NCBI GenBank assembly: GCA_946635125.1
Contig: CAMPBB010000001.1
Coordinates: forward strand, 1-17,240
Origin: an uncultured Clostridia bacterium
GTDB lineage: Bacteria; Bacillota; Clostridia; Christensenellales; UBA1242
Direction of reading: 5' to 3'
Length of the DNA: 17,240 nt
Shown here: piece after piece, positions 13,105-17,240 of the stretch
Numbering within the stretch: position 1 is the first letter of the stretch
How the letters are laid out: every line of letters begins with the position of its first letter
The notes under the pieces: model-generated
The model's input: only the letters and a program-made list of their open reading frames with translations
What the model was told of the DNA's origin: nothing
Databases searched by the model: none
Made by a program: the position numbers and the translations under genes

Positions 13105-13236
13105 AAATAATTCTCCTTTTTTAAACTTGTGTTATTTTCTGCAAAAAGTGGTAAAATATTTATTTTTTTGTGTTAAAAGTTTGATTTGTGTATTTTTTTC
13201 TTATTTTGGTCAATCTTTGTTTTTAAGGGGGAAATT
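13105..13236. promoter_or_regulatory. Divergent intergenic region between the exported protein gene and spoVAC
   Basis: This 132-bp AT-rich gap must hold promoters in both directions. On the plus strand TGTATT (13189-13194) and CAATCTT (13211-13217), 16 bp apart, resemble a weak forespore sigma-G site, which is how spoVA is controlled in B. subtilis. Match is partial (4 of 7 in the -10). On the minus strand nothing convincing is seen. Confidence 0.3.
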
Positions 13237-13680
13237 ATGGAAAGTTTTGAGCGTGATAAGAGATATAATGAATATCTAAAATCCAAAATACCAAAAACAA
13301 AGCCTTGGCCAACACTATTTAATGCTTTTGTGGTTGGTGGCATTATTTGCCTTTTGGGAGAAGTGATAAAAGACCTTTTAATGCTTATTCCAAACATGGA
13401 ATCAAGTGTTGCATCTGTTTGGGAAAGTGTTATCTTAATTGTTATTGCATCCATTTTAACTGGGTTTGGAATTTATGACAAAATTGGTGCTTTTGCTGGT
13501 GCGGGGTCAATTGTTCCAATAACAGGCTTTTCAAACTCAATAACAAGCCCTGCACTTGAATTTAAAAGGGAGGGAATGATTTTTGGGCTATGTGCCAACA
13601 TGTTTAAGATTGCGGGACCAGTTATTGTTTGTGGAGTGATTGCAAGCATTGTTGCTGGACTTATATTTTTAATTTTTTAA
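13237..13680 (+). CDS. spoVAC: Stage V sporulation protein AC (SpoVAC)
   Basis: A 147-residue membrane protein of normal SpoVAC length. A charged N-terminus (ESFERDKRYNEYLKSKIPKT) is followed by FNAFVVGGIICLLGEVIKD and further hydrophobic segments. The motif GAFAGAGSIVPITGFSNSITSPALEFKREG is the SpoVAC/SpoVAE signature. SpoVAC is a mechanosensitive-type channel component of the SpoVA complex, which moves dipicolinic acid into the forespore and out again at germination. The ATG at 13237 follows AGGGGG; the upstream in-frame ATG at 13186 gives a non-family N-terminus. spoVAD follows after 10 bp. Confidence 0.95.
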   Translation: MESFERDKRYNEYLKSKIPKTKPWPTLFNAFVVGGIICLLGEVIKDLLMLIPNMESSVASVWESVILIVIASILTGFGIYDKIGAFAGAGSIVPITGFSNSITSPALEFKREGMIFGLCANMFKIAGPVIVCGVIASIVAGLIFLIF

Positions 13681-13690
13681 GGAGAAAATA

Positions 13691-14701
13691 ATGAGAAAAA
13701 TTGGAAAGCAAACAATTGTTTTTGAGCATAAACCTGGCGTTTTGTCTAGTTACTCAATTGTTGGGCCCAAAGAAGGTAAAGGCAATTTTGCAAAGTTTTT
13801 TCATCAAATTTTGAGCGACGATTTGTTTGGGCAAGATAGTTATGAAAAAGCAGAGAGAAAAATGTTTTTATCAGCAGTGCTTGAAAGCTTGAAGGAAGCA
13901 AAACTTCAAACAACAGATGTTGATGTTTTAATTGGTGGAGACCTTATGAATCAAATAATTTCATCAAATTTCATGGCAAGAGAACTCCAAGCCCCTTTTT
14001 TGGGTGTTTTTGGTGCTTGTTCAACTATGGTTGAAAGTTTGATTGTTGGGGCTTCTTTGATTGATGGAAATGGCTTTAAAAACGCTGTTTGCGTGACTGG
14101 AAGCCACTTTTCAACGGCTGAAAAGCAATTTCGTTATCCATTAGAACTTGGAACTCAGCGTCCACCAACTTCACAGTGGACTGTTACTGGTGCTGGTGCA
14201 ACAATTTTATCTAACAAAAAATGCGATGTTAAAATCACTAGAGCAACAATTGGAAAGGTTGTTGACTGGAATGTTTGTGATGTTAACAACATGGGAGGAG
14301 CAATGGCACCAGCAGCCCTTGAAACGCTTTACACATTTTTTGAGGACACAAAAACAAAACCAAATGATTATGACCTTATTTTAACTGGGGATTTGGGTAA
14401 ACTTGGCAGTGAGATTTTGCGTGACCTTATGGAATATAGGGGCTATAAACTTGAAAGCAATTATGGTGATTGCGGACAGATGATGTTTTCAAATGACCAA
14501 AAGGTTTTTCAAGGGGGAAGTGGCTGTGGCTGTGTTGCAAGCATTTTAAGTTCTTATGTGATAAAAAGGCTAAAAGAAGGAAGCCTTAAAAAAGTTTTGG
14601 TTGTGGCAACAGGTGCTTTGATGAGCACTATTTCAAGCCAGCAGGGTGACAGCATTCCATGCATTGCTCATTTAATTGAGTTGGAGGGAAAAAATGTTTG
14701 A
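13691..14701 (+). CDS. spoVAD: Stage V sporulation protein AD (SpoVAD)
   Basis: A 336-residue soluble protein with a thiolase-like fold, the usual SpoVAD size. Family segments are visible: GGDLMNQIISSNFMAREL, FGACSTMVESL (Cys110, at the ketosynthase-like cysteine position), GSHFSTAEKQFRYPLELGTQ and the C-terminal GGSGCGCVASIL. SpoVAD binds dipicolinic acid directly and works with the membrane subunits SpoVAC and SpoVAE. GGAG lies upstream of the ATG. Its end overlaps spoVAE by 8 bp, so the two are translationally coupled. Confidence 0.97.
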   Translation: MRKIGKQTIVFEHKPGVLSSYSIVGPKEGKGNFAKFFHQILSDDLFGQDSYEKAERKMFLSAVLESLKEAKLQTTDVDVLIGGDLMNQIISSNFMARELQAPFLGVFGACSTMVESLIVGASLIDGNGFKNAVCVTGSHFSTAEKQFRYPLELGTQRPPTSQWTVTGAGATILSNKKCDVKITRATIGKVVDWNVCDVNNMGGAMAPAALETLYTFFEDTKTKPNDYDLILTGDLGKLGSEILRDLMEYRGYKLESNYGDCGQMMFSNDQKVFQGGSGCGCVASILSSYVIKRLKEGSLKKVLVVATGALMSTISSQQGDSIPCIAHLIELEGKNV

Positions 14702-15062
14702 TGTTTTAATGTATTTAAAAGTTTTCCTAATTGGCGGTTTTATTTGTATGCTTGGACAAGTTTTGGTGATAACAACTCAAATGACAAGTGCAAGAATTTT
14801 GGTCACTTTTTTGATTATGGGAGTGTTTTTGGAGGTTGTTGGTGCTTTTGAACCATTAAAACAATTTGCTGGAAGTGGTGTTACTGTTCCAATTATGGGG
14901 TTTGGTTACAGCCTAGCAAAAGGTGCAATTGAGGGCGGAAAAACAAATGGCTTGTTGGGAGTGTTAACGGGTGGTTTAACTGAAACGGCTGGTGGAATTG
15001 CCGTTGCTGTGACGATGGCATTTTTGATGGCACTGCTGTTTTCAAGCAAAACAAAGAAGTAA
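14694..15062 (+). CDS. spoVAE: Stage V sporulation protein AE (SpoVAEb type)
   Basis: A 122-residue membrane protein. It has the shared SpoVAC/AE signature (LKQFAGSGVTVPIMGFGYSLAKGAIEG), and four hydrophobic segments fill most of its length. It is the third part of the minimal spoVAC-D-E set found in clostridia; spoVAA, AB, AEA and AF of Bacillus are not present here. The ATG at 14694 is preceded by GGAGGG within the end of spoVAD. An in-frame ATG at 14676 would lie before this site and is less likely. Confidence 0.94.
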   Translation: MFDVLMYLKVFLIGGFICMLGQVLVITTQMTSARILVTFLIMGVFLEVVGAFEPLKQFAGSGVTVPIMGFGYSLAKGAIEGGKTNGLLGVLTGGLTETAGGIAVAVTMAFLMALLFSSKTKK

Positions 15063-15088
15063 CTTTTTGTGGAAAAGAACATATAATA
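15062..15088 (+). promoter_or_regulatory. Probable mother-cell (sigma-K/E-like) promoter of yunB
   Basis: AC at 15062-15063, a 16-bp spacer, then CATATAATA at 15080-15088. This fits the sigma-K pattern AC-N16-CATANNNTA, and the -10 also fits sigma-E at 7 of 8 positions. It ends 4 nt before the ATG of yunB, leaving no room for a ribosome binding site. Confidence 0.5.
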
Positions 15089-15092
15089 ATGT

Positions 15093-15758
15093 ATGAAAAA
15101 ATATAAAGGTTTAAAAGTTAGACACAAATTCCTTATTTTTTTTATTTTCTTGTTTTTAATTATAACTGGAATTTTGCTGTTTTTTGTTAACTGCATAAAG
15201 CCAATCATGATTAAGTCTAGTGAAGCACAAGTGAAGTCTTCAACATCACGGGCAGTTAATGCGGCCGTTCAAACAGTTATAAATGAGTCTAATGTTTACG
15301 ATGAACTCATTGAAATAACAACAAATGATGAAGGAAAAATTGTTTTTATTCAAGTTAAGAGTTTGATGGTTAACAAACTTGCAAAGGAAGTTGGAAAAGT
15401 TGCTGGTCAAAACTTGGACCTTATTAAAAATCAAGGTGTTTCAATTCCTTTGGGAACGCTATCTGGAATAAGCCTTTTTGTTGGCGTTGGACCTGAAATA
15501 ACTTTTCACATTATGGCAATTCCAACAATTCACTCAAAATTTTCAAGCGAATTCACAAGTGCTGGAATTAACCAAACAAATCACAGAATATACTTAAATA
15601 TTCAAACAGATGTTGACCTAATTTTGCCAACAGCATCAAAGTCAATAACTGTTAATAGCCATATTTTAATTTGTGAGGCAATTTTGGTTGGTGAAATTCC
15701 AAGCACATATTTAAACTCAGATAGCTTAGATGAAATGATGAACTTAATTCCAGATTAG
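15093..15758 (+). CDS. yunB: Sporulation protein YunB
   Basis: A 221-residue protein with a basic N-terminus (MKKYKGLKVRHKF) and one membrane anchor (about residues 14-33). The extracytoplasmic domain begins IMIKSSEAQVKSSTSRAVNAAV and continues through PLGTLSGISLFVGVGPEITF, the best-conserved block of YunB. This domain is typical of the sigma-E-dependent YunB family, whose absence impairs B. subtilis spore formation; its biochemical role is unknown. It follows spoVAE by 30 bp but probably has its own promoter, with the ATG only 4 nt from a CATANNNTA element. No terminator is visible after it. Confidence 0.9.
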   Translation: MKKYKGLKVRHKFLIFFIFLFLIITGILLFFVNCIKPIMIKSSEAQVKSSTSRAVNAAVQTVINESNVYDELIEITTNDEGKIVFIQVKSLMVNKLAKEVGKVAGQNLDLIKNQGVSIPLGTLSGISLFVGVGPEITFHIMAIPTIHSKFSSEFTSAGINQTNHRIYLNIQTDVDLILPTASKSITVNSHILICEAILVGEIPSTYLNSDSLDEMMNLIPD

Positions 15759-15769
15759 CGAAAAAATTG

Positions 15770-15798
15770 TTGACACAAAAAAATTGTTGTGCTAAAAT
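15770..15798 (+). promoter_or_regulatory. Strong promoter of the T-box-pheST operon
   Basis: A perfect TTGACA (15770-15775), a 17-bp spacer and TAAAAT (15793-15798), with an extended TG element (TGC just before the -10). It starts 12 bp after the yunB stop codon. Confidence 0.85.
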
Positions 15799-15817
15799 AT
15801 TGTTATCACTTTAAATA

Positions 15818-16059
15818 AACGCAATGATGAAAGACTAGTAACAAAAACTTAAGCAATAAAAGAGAGGGATGTTGGTGAGAATGCCCATTGACAGTTTTTG
15901 CGAATTCACTTTCTAGCACTCTTTTGAAAATAACAGTAGGAAGAGCGTTGGCAACGACATAGCCAAAATGAGTTCTCTATTTTTTGTTAGAGAAGAATTT
16001 AGGTGGTAACACGGAGAAAAACTTCGTCCTAAAATTTTGGGGGCGGAGTTTTCTTTTTT
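15818..16059 (+). ncRNA. T-box riboswitch sensing uncharged tRNA-Phe
   Basis: A T-box leader filling the gap between yunB and pheS. Stem I: GAAAG (15829-15833) pairs with CTTTC (15909-15913), AGTA is at 15837-15840, and CAAAAACT (15842-15849) pairs with AGTTTTTG (15893-15900). The specifier loop presents TTC (15905-15907, Phe) followed by A. The T-box sequence AGGTGGTAACACGG is at 16001-16014, its TGGT able to pair with the ACCA end of tRNA-Phe. The terminator is ACTTCGTCC (16021-16029) with GGGCGGAGT (16041-16049), followed by a T-rich run to 16059. Uncharged tRNA-Phe stabilises the antiterminator and switches on pheST. The 5' end is approximate. Confidence 0.93.
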
Positions 16060-16072
16060 AAAAGGAGAGAAA

Positions 16073-17089
16073 ATGGAAACAAAAACAAAACAAATTTTAA
16101 ATGAAGCATTAAATGAAATTGTAAAAGCCCAAACAAAACAAGACTTGTTTTTAATTAACACAAAATATTTGGGAAAAACAGGTGAAATAAGCCTTTTAAT
16201 GCGTGAACTTAAAAATGTTCCAGCAGAAGATAAACCCAAAATTGGTTCAATTTTAAATGAATGTAGGCAAAAGATTGACACAACATTAAGAGAAAAAGCC
16301 AAAGAGTTTGATGAAATTGAGTTAAACAAGAAACTTCAAAATGAAAAGGTTGATGTAACAATTCCAGTTAAAAATGAACTTGGAACACTTCACCCAATAA
16401 CACTCACTCAAAAAGAACTTATGGATTTCTTTGTTAAGCGTGGTTTTACCGTTAGAGTTGGAACAGATGTTGAAACAGACTATTACTGCTTTGAGGCACT
16501 AAATGTTCCAAAAGATCACCCAGCAAGAGATATGCAAGACACTTTTTATATAACTGATGACATTGTTTTAAGAACTCACACATCAGCAACTCAAATTCAC
16601 ACAATGGAAAAATATAAGCCACCAATTAAGATGGTTTCAACTGGGCCAGCTTATAGGGTTGATGAAGATGCAACACACTCACCAGTATTCCATCAATTTG
16701 AAATTTTGGTGGTTGATGAAAATGTTTCAATGGCAGACTTAAAAGGAACGGTTGAAGAGTTTATTAAATACCTTTTAGGAGAAAAAACAAAGGTAAGACT
16801 CCGTCCATCATATTTTCCATTCACAGAACCTTCTGTTGAAGCTGATGCGTCTTGCCCAAAATGTGGAGGAAAAGGGTGCTCTCTTTGCAAAAACTGCGGT
16901 TGGATTGAGGTGCTTGGGTGCGGAATGGTTCACCCAAACATCTTAAAAAACCATAATATTGACACAACAAAATATTCTGGATATGCTGTAGGCATTGGTA
17001 TTGAGAGGCTTGCAATGATTAAGTATGGAATAAATGACATGCGTCAGCTTTATGAAAATGATGTAAATCTATTAAAACAATTAAAGTAA
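16073..17089 (+). CDS. pheS: Phenylalanine-tRNA ligase alpha subunit (PheS)
   Basis: A 338-residue class II aminoacyl-tRNA synthetase subunit that, in an alpha2-beta2 enzyme with PheT, attaches Phe to tRNA-Phe. An N-terminal coiled-coil arm (about 1-90, with LGKTGEISLLMRELKNVP) contacts tRNA. The catalytic domain shows HPITLTQKELMDFF, DTFYITDDIVLRTHTSATQ, motif 2 (GPAYRVDEDATHSPVFHQFE) and motif 3 (GIGIERLAMIKYGINDMR). A Cys-rich stretch (CPKCGGKGCSLCKNCGW) before GCGMVHP is usual for this bacterial type. The ATG at 16073 follows AAAGGAG; an upstream in-frame ATG at 16037 lies in the T-box terminator. pheT follows after 13 bp. Confidence 0.97.
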   Translation: METKTKQILNEALNEIVKAQTKQDLFLINTKYLGKTGEISLLMRELKNVPAEDKPKIGSILNECRQKIDTTLREKAKEFDEIELNKKLQNEKVDVTIPVKNELGTLHPITLTQKELMDFFVKRGFTVRVGTDVETDYYCFEALNVPKDHPARDMQDTFYITDDIVLRTHTSATQIHTMEKYKPPIKMVSTGPAYRVDEDATHSPVFHQFEILVVDENVSMADLKGTVEEFIKYLLGEKTKVRLRPSYFPFTEPSVEADASCPKCGGKGCSLCKNCGWIEVLGCGMVHPNILKNHNIDTTKYSGYAVGIGIERLAMIKYGINDMRQLYENDVNLLKQLK

Positions 17090-17102
17090 GGAGAGAAAAC
17101 AT

Positions 17103-17237
17103 ATGATAGTAACAAAAAAATGGTTAAATGACTTCGTGAAAATAGATGACCTTAGTGCACAAGAGATTTCTGATGCCTTCACTTTTTGTGGCTTTGAGAT
17201 GGAAAGCTATAAAGATTTGTCTGAAAAACTTAAATAG
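17103..17237 (+). CDS. pheT: Phenylalanine-tRNA ligase beta subunit (PheT), N-terminal fragment with in-frame TAG
   Basis: The ATG at 17103 follows AAGGAG. The first 44 codons match the PheT N-terminus: MIVTKKWLNDFVKIDDLSAQ (family: a W-L-x-D-Y/F-V opening), then FCGFEMESYKDLSEKLK. In complete homologues the next residues are a VVGKV-type segment and the protein continues to about 800 residues. Here the reading frame meets TAG at 17235-17237, six bases from the window edge. PheT is essential, so a sequencing or assembly indel in the nearby A-rich run (adding one A changes the reading to LKIG...) is the simplest explanation. A true truncation is unlikely unless another copy exists. It is co-transcribed with pheS under the T-box. 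Confidence 0.7.
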   Translation: MIVTKKWLNDFVKIDDLSAQEISDAFTFCGFEMESYKDLSEKLK

Positions 17238-17240
17238 GTT

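Noticed and set aside
15913..16329. A 138-residue minus-strand reading frame
   Set aside because: It runs across the T-box leader and the start of pheS, both well supported on the plus strand.
17235..17237. TAG as a sense codon (genetic code change)
   Set aside because: spoIIIAH (2138-2140), spoIVB (8452-8454) and yunB (15756-15758) all end with TAG at the expected family length, and reading through gives nothing family-like. A local error is simpler.
1..17240. Insertion sequence, prophage, tRNA or rRNA genes
   Set aside because: I saw no transposase, integrase, attachment-like repeats or cloverleaf on either strand. The only odd island (11197-13104) has no mobile-element genes.

Overview
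The window comes from a low-GC, endospore-forming member of the Bacillota, most likely a clostridial lineage. The evidence is the AT-rich DNA, AAGGAG-type ribosome binding sites, Bacillus/Clostridium-type operators and a dense run of sporulation genes. TAG, TAA and TGA all end convincing genes, so the standard bacterial code appears to apply. I cannot name a genus.

Layout, left to right. (1) 1-2140: end of the spoIIIA operon (AE partial, AF, AG, AH), encoding the mother-cell half of the channel to the forespore. (2) 2141-4407: a vegetative-type promoter, an Asp23-family gene, nusB, xseA and xseB. (3) 4408-7396: a membrane protein gene that appears leaderless, argR under a perfect inverted-repeat operator, and recN under a LexA-type SOS box. 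(4) 7397-11160: spoIVB, a Spo0A-like gene, spoIIM and a dacF-type carboxypeptidase gene. (5) 11161-13104: two minus-strand genes with no recognisable family, one of them an exported Asn/Gln/Ser/Thr-rich protein. (6) 13105-15758: spoVAC-spoVAD-spoVAE (dipicolinate channel) and yunB. (7) 15759-17240: a strong promoter, a phenylalanine T-box, pheS and the start of pheT, which meets an in-frame TAG at codon 45.

The gene order is a compressed version of two Bacillus subtilis neighbourhoods: spoIIIA-yqhY-nusB-xseA-xseB-...-ahrC-recN-spoIVB-spo0A, and spoIIM-dacF-spoIIAA-spoIIAB-sigF-spoVA. Two departures stand out. First, the gene in the spo0A position keeps the Spo0A DNA-binding domain, but its receiver-like half has no phosphorylatable Asp or other receiver signature residues. 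Second, the spoIIAA-spoIIAB-sigF operon expected between dacF and spoVA is absent, and the unknown minus-strand pair sits there instead. Downstream machinery (SpoIIIA channel, SpoIVB protease, SpoIIM, SpoVA) looks intact. So the window suggests a lineage in which early control of sporulation (Spo0A phosphorylation, placement of the sigma-F module) has been rewired while the morphogenetic machinery persists.

A third theme is start architecture. Three genes (the 4446 membrane protein, spoIIM, yunB) have no Shine-Dalgarno sequence. In each, an ATANNNTA-type -10 element ends exactly 4 nt before the ATG, which suggests leaderless, probably mother-cell-specific, transcripts.
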